A stretch of 64,000 nucleotides of DNA from an uncultured Draconibacterium sp. (lineage in GTDB: Bacteria; Bacteroidota; Bacteroidia; Bacteroidales; Prolixibacteraceae), in assembly GCF_963675585.1 (NCBI RefSeq), contig NZ_OY776413.1:372001-436000 (forward strand). The letters run 5' to 3'. The notes beneath the pieces are model-generated. The model saw nothing but the letters and a program-made list of their open reading frames with translations. It had not been told where the DNA came from and made no database searches. Position 1 is the stretch's first letter. Every line of letters starts with the position of its first letter. Positions 37,373 through 45,807 of the stretch are shown here, in pieces. The position numbers and the translations under genes are program-made.

Positions 37373-38046
37373 TTAACGCCAAGTTTGGAAGAATAAATTG
37401 GTGGTTATCTGAATCGTTCGTTCTTTGTTTTTTTTGCTCGCCTCGAAATTGCTGTCACAAAACTTGCAAATAAAGTTTGGTGCTTTTTGCCAATTTTTGG
37501 GATTTGATACTTTGCCAAACTACTTTGCAGCCTGACTGTCCAGAGCATTTTTAGGAACAGGCGGTGGTTATTTAGGCAGTTTGATTTTTGGCTTTTCTGT
37601 AATTAGTCTGGAATTAAAAAATTGGCAGGAAAATTTAATGCACGCAAGTTTTCTGCCAGCGGCATAAGTCAGGAATGGTAAAGCTCACGTGCCAGCGGGG
37701 TTAATCCCCGATGGTTACCTGCTGGCCCACAAGCAACTTTGATTTTGGGGGGTTGAAGAAAAATTTAAAAAAGCGAAGTGGTTATTTTAAAACTTTCGCT
37801 CAAAAAATGATACTTTTATATTGTTAACAAACAGACGATGAATAATAAAAACCAGGCGTTAACAATGTGCAAATGTAATGCGGGCGGGCGAAATGTTCGG
37901 GCGTTTTCGCACTGTACAACTACCGCCAATCCGTCTTGGACGGATGTCGGTCTTAAAAATATGTTTAATAAAAAAGCCGGCTTGGCTCAGTGGCAGATTT
38001 GGGTGGTCACAGTTTCAAAATCCCGCACTACACTCGCACACGGCCG
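37373..38046 (+). repeat. Cassette 4: 674-bp cassette without a convincing gene, copy A
   Basis: Same length and apparently the same sequence as 44014-44687. No credible ORF precedes its attC. The body contains stem-loops GGCAGGAAAA/TTTTCTGCC (37624-37657) and a branched GTGCCAGC..GGGG-CCCC..GCTGGC structure (37689-37726). A structured RNA or a regulatory cassette is possible. Confidence 0.85.
37855..38046 (+). repeat. attC4 (long type, 192 bp)
   Basis: Opens GGCGTTAAC, matching the C4 left edge GTTAACGCC (37372-37380), and ends GGCCGTTA. It is about 60 bp longer than the other sites. A 73-codon + frame across it is a shadow. Confidence 0.85.
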
Positions 38047-38098
38047 TTATGGGGCATAATGACCCGTCCTAAAATATGTCTACACTAAAAAAGTAGAT

Positions 38099-38470
38099 AT
38101 GTATAAAAATGATGGAGTAACCAGGCGTTACAGCGAGAGTTTCAAACTCAAAATTTTAGCCGAACTTAGTACGGGTAAATATTCAAAAAGACAATTATCC
38201 CGGATTTACGGGATTCAGTCAAGTACAATCAATGAATGGGTACGAAAGTACGACCGCAAAGACTTAATGAATACGCGTATTATGGTAGAAACTAAAGATG
38301 AAATCAGCCGGTTAAAAGCTTTACAGAAAGAAGTTGAACAGTTGAAAGAACTGTTGATTAAGAAGGATTTAGACAAGCTCGTTCTGGATTCTTATCTGGA
38401 GGTGGCAGCAGAGAACCTGGGGTACAAAAGTGTGGAAGAACTAAAAAAAAACTTAAACATCAAGCCCTGA
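38099..38470 (+). CDS. IS3-family OrfA
   Basis: A 123-residue helix-turn-helix protein (YSESFKLKILAELSTGKYSKRQLSRIYGIQSSTINEWVRKY) with a C-terminal leucine-zipper-like helix (ISRLKALQKEVEQLKELLIKK). It supplies DNA binding for the transposase. Its TGA overlaps the orfB start (ATGA), allowing coupled translation. Confidence 0.92.
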   Translation: MYKNDGVTRRYSESFKLKILAELSTGKYSKRQLSRIYGIQSSTINEWVRKYDRKDLMNTRIMVETKDEISRLKALQKEVEQLKELLIKKDLDKLVLDSYLEVAAENLGYKSVEELKKNLNIKP

Positions 38471-39327
38471 TGAACGCTACCTCAAAAACGAAACAAACTG
38501 GTATAGCAAGCATGTCGGAAGTATGTGCCTGCTTCCACCTTAAACGCGACGCATTCTATAAATACCAAAAACGATGGGAACACTATAAATCTGTTGAATC
38601 GCAGGTAATACAGCTTGTGAAAGAAGAACGGAAAGAGCAACCCAGAGTTGGCACAAGAAAGCTTCACTCCGCGCTGTACAAAGACTTTTGTGACGCAAAT
38701 CTCAAGATTGGAAGGGACTCTTTGTTTAATATTCTCCGTGAGAATAACATGTTAGTGAAAAGGAAAAGGGCGTTTGCAAAAACAACCAATTCATACCACC
38801 ATTTCCATAAATACAATAACCTGATAAAAGAGCTTGAAATCACAAAGCCAAACCAGGTTTGGGTATCCGACATTACCTACATCAGAACCGTAAAAGGCTT
38901 TTGTTATTTAGCGCTGATTACCGACTTGTATTCACGGAAAATTATCGGACATGACCTCAGCGATTCGCTGGAGCTGGCGGGCTGCCAACGGGCCCTCCAA
39001 AAGGCCCTGTGGCATGCCCGGCCAGCGGCCGGTCTTATACATCACTCCGACAGAGGGGTGCAATATTGCAGCCATATGTATGTAAACGAACTTAAAAAAC
39101 GTGGAATTAAAATCAGCATGACAGAAGAAAACCATTGTTATGAAAATGCTGTGGCCGAAAGGGTTAACGGAATTTTAAAAGATGAATTCTATCTTGACCA
39201 ATGTTTCTTTTCAACCTTGCATGCGAAACGGGCAACAAAAAGTGCTATTAAAATTTATAATAATAAAAGGCTTCATGTATCTTTAGGATATAAAATACCA
39301 AATATGGTGTTTTTTAATAGAGCATAA
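38470..39327 (+). CDS. IS3-family transposase OrfB
   Basis: A 285-residue DDE transposase with an HTH_21-like region (about 50-100) and an rve catalytic core: Asp in WVSDITYI, Asp in HHSDRGVQY and Glu in ENAVAERVNG. It is intact, so the element may still be active. It starts inside the orfA stop. Confidence 0.94.
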   Translation: MNATSKTKQTGIASMSEVCACFHLKRDAFYKYQKRWEHYKSVESQVIQLVKEERKEQPRVGTRKLHSALYKDFCDANLKIGRDSLFNILRENNMLVKRKRAFAKTTNSYHHFHKYNNLIKELEITKPNQVWVSDITYIRTVKGFCYLALITDLYSRKIIGHDLSDSLELAGCQRALQKALWHARPAAGLIHHSDRGVQYCSHMYVNELKKRGIKISMTEENHCYENAVAERVNGILKDEFYLDQCFFSTLHAKRATKSAIKIYNNKRLHVSLGYKIPNMVFFNRA

Positions 39328-39379
39328 ATTAATGTTTAACCTGTAGCCGTATTTTAGGACTAGACATAATGAAAAAAGA

Positions 39380-40036
39380 ATGAAACTACCTACAAAAATA
39401 ACTGAAAGACCAAAATCAAAAGATGAAATTATTCATCCTGCTGATTATCCTTTAAAGGAATATTTTACGCACAAAATCTTTACTAAAAAGGGAGCAAAAG
39501 ACGAATTTATTAAGCTTATAAATGATAAATCTGGAGAAAGTAAAATTGATAATTTCTTATGTGACAATCCTGAATTATTTGAAACTTTACTCGATTTTAC
39601 TGGCAATCACGGTTTGTGGGTAATTCCGAAGCAGCAAATCAAAACAAGAATTGGAAATGAAAGAGGATTAATTCCTGATTTTATTGTTGGCGGAAAGAAT
39701 TCAGATGGTTTTCAGTGGTGGGTTATTGAGTTAAAAGGAGCAGATGCAAAACTTTTAAAGACCAACAGTCAAAGTGAAGTATATTTTACAAATGAGGGAA
39801 ACAAAGGTATTTCACAATTAATTGAGTATATCGATTATTGCCGAAAATACCAGTCCCATTTAAGAGATAGTTTTCAATTGAAAGATTTTAGGGAACCCTC
39901 GGGAATGTTAATTATTGGGACTGAAGAAGAATTTGAATCGAACGTTTTAAAACAAAATTTCAAAGCTGCTTGGAATCGGCTTACCAAACCCAACTTGGAA
40001 ATAAGAACTTACAATTCGATGACAAGAAAACTTTAA
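39380..40036 (+). CDS. Cassette 5: Shedu-like (DUF4263) nuclease
   Basis: A 218-residue protein. A helical lead-in FLCDNPELFETLLDF is followed by a PD-(D/E)XK core: Asp100 in LIPDFIVGG, and Glu117 with Lys119 in WWVIELKGAD. This spacing and the preceding NPELf motif match the DUF4263 domain of Shedu anti-phage nucleases. Before the IS3 insertion the leader would have been about 24 bp from the cassette junction. It is followed at once by an Abi-type gene. The Shedu assignment rests on motif reading only. Confidence 0.72.
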   Translation: MKLPTKITERPKSKDEIIHPADYPLKEYFTHKIFTKKGAKDEFIKLINDKSGESKIDNFLCDNPELFETLLDFTGNHGLWVIPKQQIKTRIGNERGLIPDFIVGGKNSDGFQWWVIELKGADAKLLKTNSQSEVYFTNEGNKGISQLIEYIDYCRKYQSHLRDSFQLKDFREPSGMLIIGTEEEFESNVLKQNFKAAWNRLTKPNLEIRTYNSMTRKL

Positions 40037-40041
40037 ATTTT

Positions 40042-40722
40042 ATGCTAAAAAAAACAATCAATAATATTGAAAGATTACAAGGATTAATGGTTGCATTTGT
40101 GACTAACGGTAGGGACGATAATCAACCCAAAGAATATAAAAAACTCTTTATTGAAACTCTTATTAATCTTGAAGAATTAGGATATCAAAATCCAAATCAA
40201 TTTAGAACTTTAGAAGAATTTTGGGGATTCTGCAAATTGAAATTTACTACATACGCCGAAAGAAGAGCTTATGTTAATGAAATTTACAGTGATATTATAA
40301 TTGATATTGAACGAAAAATTCATCAAATCCCAGAACCAAAACAATGGAAAAAAACCAATGATGAACTTACAGACAATTTGCTTCCAATAAAAAGACAATG
40401 GCTAAAAGCTAAAAATTTTCTACTTGCAAAAGAACCAGATTATGAAAACTCAATAAAAGAAGCAACAAACTCTATTGAAAGTGCTTTGCAAATATTACTT
40501 AGTAAACCAGGAGAAACACTTGGAAAGACCATTAAAAGTGCAAATATAGATTCTGATATTCAACGTTTAATAAGTCAAATGTATGGACTTGTTAGTAATA
40601 AAGACTTCGTAAGACATGGAGGGACCGAAGCCCAAAATATAACAAAAGAAGATGCGGAATTCTTTCTTGATTTTGCTGGGATATCAATAAAATATTTAAA
40701 GGAAAAGATTAAGAATGAATAA
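40042..40722 (+). CDS. Cassette 5: abortive-infection-type protein
   Basis: A 226-residue protein; the ATG at 40042 is chosen because upstream codons lie inside the Shedu-like gene. The N-terminal part (LQGLMVAFVTNGRDDNQPKEYKKLFIETL, FWGFCKLKFTTYAERRAYV) and the C-terminal part (SIKEATNSIESALQILL, LGKTIKSANID, HGGTEAQNITKEDAEFFLDFA) fit the abortive-infection (AbiJ/Abi-C-like) families. It lies 5 bp after the Shedu-like gene, so the two travel as a pair in one cassette. They may form a two-gene defence unit. Confidence 0.65.
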   Translation: MLKKTINNIERLQGLMVAFVTNGRDDNQPKEYKKLFIETLINLEELGYQNPNQFRTLEEFWGFCKLKFTTYAERRAYVNEIYSDIIIDIERKIHQIPEPKQWKKTNDELTDNLLPIKRQWLKAKNFLLAKEPDYENSIKEATNSIESALQILLSKPGETLGKTIKSANIDSDIQRLISQMYGLVSNKDFVRHGGTEAQNITKEDAEFFLDFAGISIKYLKEKIKNE

Positions 40723-40727
40723 ATTAC

Positions 40728-40857
40728 GCCCCATAACAAATTGTAAATTGCATTGCGGGGTTCGTGGTGTGTCGTTCGCTGGATTCTCGCAACATCGTTC
40801 AGTCCTACCGGACAGGAACGAGCTCCGAAATCCGCAACGACAACTTACAAGTGACCG
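40728..40857 (+). repeat. attC5
   Basis: Opens GCCCCATAAC, a perfect complement of the C5 left edge GTTATGGGGC (38046-38055), even though the IS3 now separates them. Same sequence type as attC13 and attC14 (TTGTAAATTGCATTGCGGGG arm, CGACAACTTACAAGTGACCGTTA end). Confidence 0.93.
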
Positions 40858-40879
40858 TTAGCCACAAATATTAAAAAGA

Positions 40880-41965
40880 ATGAGCATACTTGCTGAATTA
40901 CATAAAGATTTATTGGACTTCTCAAATTTACACGATACAGAGAAGAAAGGCTTAATTGACCAATGGTATAGACACAACTTTTTAGCTCTGTCATGTGCTT
41001 TAAAGTATAGCGATGGTATAAAATTATTGCTCAACGTGGAAAACTTTAAAGATTTTGAAAAGTATAGTAAAAAGCTTTTTTTATTTGCTGACACACTTGT
41101 TTTAAGGGACATAAAAAAGAGAACGCAAGATGAATTTGAGTTAATACAGCTTCCAGAAACAAATATTTATGATAAGAAATATGAAGAACTTGAGGGGAAA
41201 AGAATACCTCCAATTCATATTCCCCCTCCGCAAGCAGGAATGTGGACTTCATCAAAAATTAAACTAAACGACGGGAACGAAGTTCCTTTAGCGGTCAAAT
41301 TTAACTCCTATTTCCCTAGCGAATCTTATGATTGGATGTTAGGAAGTGGTAAACAGTATTTACAAACTGGACAGATTGTTTATGCACCATTTATTCCGCC
41401 TATTGAGGTAGAACAAGAATTTCTAAAACAGGGAGTAAATATGCCCTCATTATATGACACTCAACCTCTCTTTTACAAGGACTATGATTGGCTGAACGAA
41501 AAATCTTTTGCTTCGCTATTAATGCTCAATCTTCCAACTTTAGACAATGTTGATATTGCTACTTTGAATGAAATAAAGAATGATAATTATGATAGCTTCA
41601 AGCTGTTTCGTAATAATATATTAGATTCTGTTCAGGAAATAAAATCAAAATTTGGGACAGAAGATTTTTTGAGAGAAATAAAATATATACAAAGAAATAA
41701 AATCGATGATAATTTGGACAAGCTGGAAGTCAAACTGAAAAAAATACAAAAAATGAGGACTCTCAGGCAAGTTGGAGCATGTATTGGTTTGGCAGGAGTA
41801 AATATTGTCGGACTGCTGGGATTATCAAGTGTTGTTCCAATTACAGGATTAGCAGGAGGTATCGCTGGCATGGTCGCAGAAAGTATACAGAAAATGAAAG
41901 AAAACTCAGAACTAGAAGAGAACCCGAGTTATTTCATTTGGAAAATTAAAAATATCAGTGGCTAA
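40880..41965 (+). CDS. Cassette 6: unknown protein with a hydrophobic C-terminus
   Basis: A 361-residue protein I do not recognise. It is soluble for most of its length, with a Pro-rich stretch RIPPIHIPPPQAGMW near 108-122 and a coiled-coil-like segment (about 255-292). A glycine-rich hydrophobic segment (about 296-338: VGACIGLAGVNIVGLLGLSSVVP) could insert in a membrane, as in some toxin-like defence effectors; that role is speculative. The leader is 22 bp, and the TAA stop is supplied by the TAAC core of attC6. Confidence 0.65.
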   Translation: MSILAELHKDLLDFSNLHDTEKKGLIDQWYRHNFLALSCALKYSDGIKLLLNVENFKDFEKYSKKLFLFADTLVLRDIKKRTQDEFELIQLPETNIYDKKYEELEGKRIPPIHIPPPQAGMWTSSKIKLNDGNEVPLAVKFNSYFPSESYDWMLGSGKQYLQTGQIVYAPFIPPIEVEQEFLKQGVNMPSLYDTQPLFYKDYDWLNEKSFASLLMLNLPTLDNVDIATLNEIKNDNYDSFKLFRNNILDSVQEIKSKFGTEDFLREIKYIQRNKIDDNLDKLEVKLKKIQKMRTLRQVGACIGLAGVNIVGLLGLSSVVPITGLAGGIAGMVAESIQKMKENSELEENPSYFIWKIKNISG

Positions 41966-42086
41966 CACGTGGTATAAGGCATGGCTGGGTTTGTGCAGAT
42001 TCGACAAGTCGAATCTCGTCCCAACCTCAGTTTCGGTCGGACTGGTCAGACTCTCGTCCGACAGCCACGACCTCATACCACCACCG
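41958..42086 (+). repeat. attC6
   Basis: Opens GTGGCTAAC, matching the C6 left edge GTTAGCCAC (40857-40865), and ends CACCGTTA. It contains the cassette 6 stop codon. Its interior differs from the other sites (CGACAAGTCGAATCTCGTCC). Confidence 0.9.
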
Positions 42087-42112
42087 TTAGCCATAATTTT
42101 GAAAGAGCAAAC

Positions 42113-42901
42113 ATGAAAAAGCATATTTTAATATTGATAATCGGATTAACAATCTTCTATTCGTGTGGGAATAAAGAGAATCAGTACTTTCAAAATGAAT
42201 CAGAGATTGTTAATGAAAAGATTCTGTATAATCTTTCAAAGATTCAGGAAAAATACCTATTAAATCCTGGAATGGCTAAACCATATTTTGAGGTCGCTTC
42301 TTTTTTAGACACGACCTTTGACACATTATTGCATTTTGTTGACCAAGGAAATTTGAAAGCAATTAATGATGGGTTAATAAATTTGGATGAATCGATAAAA
42401 TCAATTTCATACTTTAATTCTGAATACATCAATGAAATTATTATTCCTAATCAATTCAAAACATTCAAATCATTAGACAATAAAAAAATAACAAGATTAG
42501 ACCTTCTCAACTTAGAGAATGAACTTGTAAGTTATTTATTTAACAGAATTGAGGCTGATTATTATAAATTCAATAAACTAAGTGTAGTTGTCGTAGATTC
42601 TTCGGACAATATTAAAGTTGGCGATATTTATCAAGCCAATATAATTCTTGCAGCCGAAGACACAACAATTTATCCATCTATAATAGTTACAGACTTTTCT
42701 CAGCCAGACAGTCTGCTAAATGCAATAAGACCAGACAATAAAAGAACATTTTATGTTGATGCTATTGACGGTAAAGGTATTTACAGAGAGAAAATTAATA
42801 AACTCGGAAAACATGGATTCAAAGGAGTAGTTCAGATACCTAATTCCAATGGAGAACTTGAAAGATTTAAGTTTTATAAAGAATTTATCGTGACAAAATA
42901 A
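42113..42901 (+). CDS. Cassette 7: lipoprotein with GldM-like C-terminal region
   Basis: A 262-residue protein with a lipoprotein signal peptide (MKKHILILIIGLTIFYSC, Cys18). The ATG at 42113 is chosen because upstream codons lie in attC6. The C-terminal half (YQANIILAAEDTTIYPSIIV, GKGIYREKINKLGKHGFKGVV, FYKEFIV) resembles the periplasmic part of GldM of the type IX secretion/gliding apparatus, but GldM itself is longer with an N-terminal membrane helix. The leader is 26 bp. A stand-alone GldM-like lipoprotein in a cassette is unusual. Confidence 0.6.
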   Translation: MKKHILILIIGLTIFYSCGNKENQYFQNESEIVNEKILYNLSKIQEKYLLNPGMAKPYFEVASFLDTTFDTLLHFVDQGNLKAINDGLINLDESIKSISYFNSEYINEIIIPNQFKTFKSLDNKKITRLDLLNLENELVSYLFNRIEADYYKFNKLSVVVVDSSDNIKVGDIYQANIILAAEDTTIYPSIIVTDFSQPDSLLNAIRPDNKRTFYVDAIDGKGIYREKINKLGKHGFKGVVQIPNSNGELERFKFYKEFIVTK

Positions 42902-42909
42902 AAAAAAAC

Positions 42910-43039
42910 TATGGCTAACACGGTACATATTGCAGGGCGGGGTTTGGTGGTTCGCCAACTGCGGATTCTCGCATCGCAGTTCCGTGTCCTTCGGACAGGA
43001 ACACTCTCCGAAATCCACCCCGACAACATGTACCAACCG
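42910..43039 (+). repeat. attC7
   Basis: Opens TATGGCTAAC, a perfect 10-base complement of the C7 left edge GTTAGCCATA (42086-42095). It shows the two-level fold well: outer arms GGTACATATTGCAGGGCGG / CCACCCCGACAACATGTACC and an inner hairpin GTTCCGTGTCC-TTC-GGACAGGAAC. Confidence 0.93.
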
Positions 43040-43074
43040 TTAGCAAACATTTTAAAGTCCGAGAATAACCATAA

Positions 43075-43875
43075 ATGACAAGAAGAATTACAGATATTGA
43101 ATTACCCAAAACTCTTTATAAGTATAGGGATTGGTCTAATAAATTTCATCGTAAATTATTAACACGACAAGAAATCTATTTTCCTAAACCATCTGAATTC
43201 AATGACCCATTTGATGGAAATATTCCGATTCGCTGGGATTTAATGACATATGAACAATGTTTTGAGCAAAATCTAAAACTTATAAATACTGTACATAAAG
43301 ACAAAGACCAAAGATTAGTTAGAGAATATGCAAAAAAGATAACTGATGAGAAAACACTTTGGCATCCTGATAAATTAGCCAGTGAAAGACCAGAGCAACA
43401 AAAAAAATGGGATTCAGTCATTGGTCTTCTTTCTTTATCATCAATTCCCGATAATATATTAATGTGGTCACATTACTCAAATAATCATACAGGATTTGTA
43501 GTTGGTTTAGAGACAGACTCATTATTTAACGATTATGACTTTGATTATATAGAACCAATTGTTTATCAAACACAATACCCTACGATTTCAGGAGTCGATG
43601 AATCTACAGAACAATTTCATAAAAAGTTCTTTAGTAAATCGGATTTATGGAGTTATGAAATGGAATGGAGAATTAGCAAAAACCATATTGAGAAACGAAT
43701 TGTAAAGTTCAGGAAAGAAACTATTAGTCAATTAATTATTGGTTGCTGTTCTAATAAAGAACAAACTAATAAAATTGTAAAGCTTGGAAGAAACAATTTT
43801 GGAGCAGGAATTCAAATTTTTAAAGCAGTTAAGGATAAATATGATTTTGGATTAACTTTAGAACAAATAGAATGA
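43075..43875 (+). CDS. Cassette 8: DUF2971-family protein
   Basis: A 266-residue protein with the DUF2971 pattern: LYKYRDW near the N-terminus, IYFPKPSEFNDPFDGN, LSLSSIPDNILMWSHYSNNHTGFVVGLE, and SDLWSYEMEWRI. The family is widespread in phage-rich and defence regions, but its biochemistry is not known to me. Single gene with a 35-bp leader; the stop is about 10 bp before attC8. Confidence 0.82.
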   Translation: MTRRITDIELPKTLYKYRDWSNKFHRKLLTRQEIYFPKPSEFNDPFDGNIPIRWDLMTYEQCFEQNLKLINTVHKDKDQRLVREYAKKITDEKTLWHPDKLASERPEQQKKWDSVIGLLSLSSIPDNILMWSHYSNNHTGFVVGLETDSLFNDYDFDYIEPIVYQTQYPTISGVDESTEQFHKKFFSKSDLWSYEMEWRISKNHIEKRIVKFRKETISQLIIGCCSNKEQTNKIVKLGRNNFGAGIQIFKAVKDKYDFGLTLEQIE

Positions 43876-43884
43876 ATAAAAAAC

Positions 43885-44013
43885 GTTTGCTAACACAGTG
43901 CCATATTGCATAGCAGGGTTTGGTGGTGTGCCAGCCGCGGCTCTCGCATCACCGTTCAGTCCTACCGGACGTGAACGCGCTCCGAAATCCGCTACAGCAA
44001 CATGCACCAACCG
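43885..44013 (+). repeat. attC8
   Basis: Opens GTTTGCTAAC, a perfect complement of the C8 left edge GTTAGCAAAC (43039-43048). Similar in type to attC10 (GTGCCATATTGCATAGC arm, CAACATGCAC arm). Confidence 0.92.
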
Positions 44014-44687
44014 TTAACGCCAAGTTTGGAAGAATAAATTGGTGGTTATCTGAATCGTTCGTTCTTTGTTTTTTTTGCTCGCCTCGAAATTGCTGTCACA
44101 AAACTTGCAAATAAAGTTTGGTGCTTTTTGCCAATTTTTGGGATTTGATACTTTGCCAAACTACTTTGCAGCCTGACTGTCCAGAGCATTTTTAGGAACA
44201 GGCGGTGGTTATTTAGGCAGTTTGATTTTTGGCTTTTCTGTAATTAGTCTGGAATTAAAAAATTGGCAGGAAAATTTAATGCACGCAAGTTTTCTGCCAG
44301 CGGCATAAGTCAGGAATGGTAAAGCTCACGTGCCAGCGGGGTTAATCCCCGATGGTTACCTGCTGGCCCACAAGCAACTTTGATTTTGGGGGGTTGAAGA
44401 AAAATTTAAAAAAGCGAAGTGGTTATTTTAAAACTTTCGCTCAAAAAATGATACTTTTATATTGTTAACAAACAGACGATGAATAATAAAAACCAGGCGT
44501 TAACAATGTGCAAATGTAATGCGGGCGGGCGAAATGTTCGGGCGTTTTCGCACTGTACAACTACCGCCAATCCGTCTTGGACGGATGTCGGTCTTAAAAA
44601 TATGTTTAATAAAAAAGCCGGCTTGGCTCAGTGGCAGATTTGGGTGGTCACAGTTTCAAAATCCCGCACTACACTCGCACACGGCCG
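44014..44687 (+). repeat. Cassette 9: 674-bp cassette without a convincing gene, copy B of cassette 4
   Basis: Same length as 37373-38046 (offset 6641) and identical wherever compared, including the same stem-loops. It is the clearest duplicated cassette in the window, and copies A and B flank cassettes 5-8. Confidence 0.88.
44496..44687 (+). repeat. attC9 (long type, copy of attC4)
   Basis: Opens GGCGTTAAC, matching the C9 left edge GTTAACGCC (44013-44021), and ends GGCCGTTA. Same 192-bp site as attC4. Confidence 0.88.
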
Positions 44688-45087
44688 TTAGCGTTCATTG
44701 TAAAAACTACGAGTAAAATCCATTTATAAATTATACACTTTTAAAATAACAACACTTACAAAACTATTTACTATGAAAAACCTAAAAAGACAATTGAAAA
44801 ACGGTATGTTAATCAAACTTTCCCTAAAAAGGCTTATACTAAAAGCATTTTTAGTATCAATGGCTTTTGTTGTTTACCCACTAAGCGTCCAATCACAGTC
44901 TTTAGATGATTTTTTGAAAAGTTCAACAGATATTACACAATACAGATTTAATAGCAATGAAACCAGAAATTTGGTTGAGCGAAAAATAACACTTGCTTCT
45001 TTGATATTCCGGTGATGTTGACCCCTCATTCCGGTGATATTGACCCCCTGTTATTTTAGGTTTCGGAATGACCGATATATGACAAAA

Positions 45088-45807
45088 TTACATTTTTCTT
45101 CTTAAACTTTCTCCTTTCAATTCAATCCGGTATGACGTATGTACCAAACGGTCTAAAATTGCATCGGCAATTGTTGCTTCGCCAATCACGTCAAACCAGC
45201 TTGCTACAGGCAGTTGGCTTACAATTATTGTTGCTGACCTGGCATGCCTGTCTTCAATAATTTCCATTAAATCAAGTTGATGTTGTTTTTCCAGGTGCGT
45301 TAGCCCAAAATCATCAAGTATCAGCAAATTAGTTTTTGATATTTTCTGCAAAAGCTGGTGTATTGTTCCTTCCAGGCGTGCCATTTTAGTGCGTTGTAAA
45401 AGTTTCTGGACATTAAAATACATTACTTTATATCCTTGTGCACAGGCGTGGTGCCCCAGTGCCGAACTGACAAAACTTTTACCGCACCCGGTGGCACCGG
45501 TTATTAGAACTGATTCGCCTTTTGCAATATAACTTCCTGTTGCAAGGGTCGATACCAGGCCTTTATCAAGCCCCCTTGAGGCGTCATAATTCAATTCTTC
45601 GACAGAAGCCTGGTAGCGGAACATTGCCGCTTTCCGGAGCCTGTCGAAGCGACGGTTTTCCCGGTCCTGTATCTCTGCCTGCAGCAGTATTTCAAGGCCT
45701 TCGGGTAATGTTAGTTCACTCATGCGTTTTGTTTCGGTCAACGCTTTCCAGCTGCTTTTAATTCCATGTAAGCGCAGCTCTGCTAATTGGTTCTCAATGT
45801 TGTTCAT
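45088..45807 (-). CDS. istB: IS21-family ATP-binding helper protein
   Basis: A 239-residue AAA+ protein related to DnaC. Walker A is ITGATGCGKS and Walker B is LLILDDFGLTH. It assists the IstA transposase in target selection and strand transfer. Its start overlaps the istA end by 14 bp, as usual in IS21 elements. Confidence 0.95.
   Translation of the reverse strand: MNNIENQLAELRLHGIKSSWKALTETKRMSELTLPEGLEILLQAEIQDRENRRFDRLRKAAMFRYQASVEELNYDASRGLDKGLVSTLATGSYIAKGESVLITGATGCGKSFVSSALGHHACAQGYKVMYFNVQKLLQRTKMARLEGTIHQLLQKISKTNLLILDDFGLTHLEKQHQLDLMEIIEDRHARSATIIVSQLPVASWFDVIGEATIADAILDRLVHTSYRIELKGESLRRKM

Larger units (their letters stand above)
38060..39366 (+). mobile_element. IS3-family insertion sequence in the cassette 5 leader
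   Basis: A 1307-bp element bounded by about 25-bp imperfect inverted repeats (TG.C..GTCCTAAAATA.G.CTACA) and a 3-bp TAA duplication (38057-38059 and 39367-39369). It carries orfA and orfB on the + strand. It inserted 13 bp inside the C5 left edge, leaving the short leader TGAAAAAAGA before the first C5 gene. Confidence 0.9.

Noticed and set aside
37838-38059. 73-codon + frame in cassette 4 (and its copy at 44479-44691)
   Set aside because: It lies almost wholly inside the 192-bp attC, and its end depends on the next cassette. It is not a stable gene.
39970-40041. Upstream start for the Abi-type gene
   Set aside because: It would overlap the Shedu-like coding region by 67 bases. The ATG at 40042 lies just after its stop.
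41981-42112. Upstream start for the cassette 7 gene
   Set aside because: That extension lies within attC6; the ATG at 42113 gives a proper lipoprotein signal peptide.
42716-43036. Minus-strand frame over attC7 that recurs, with similar protein, over attC3, attC8, attC10 and attC15
   Set aside because: The similarity comes from the shared attC sequence. The frames have no upstream signals and end in cassette genes, so they are shadows of the recombination sites.
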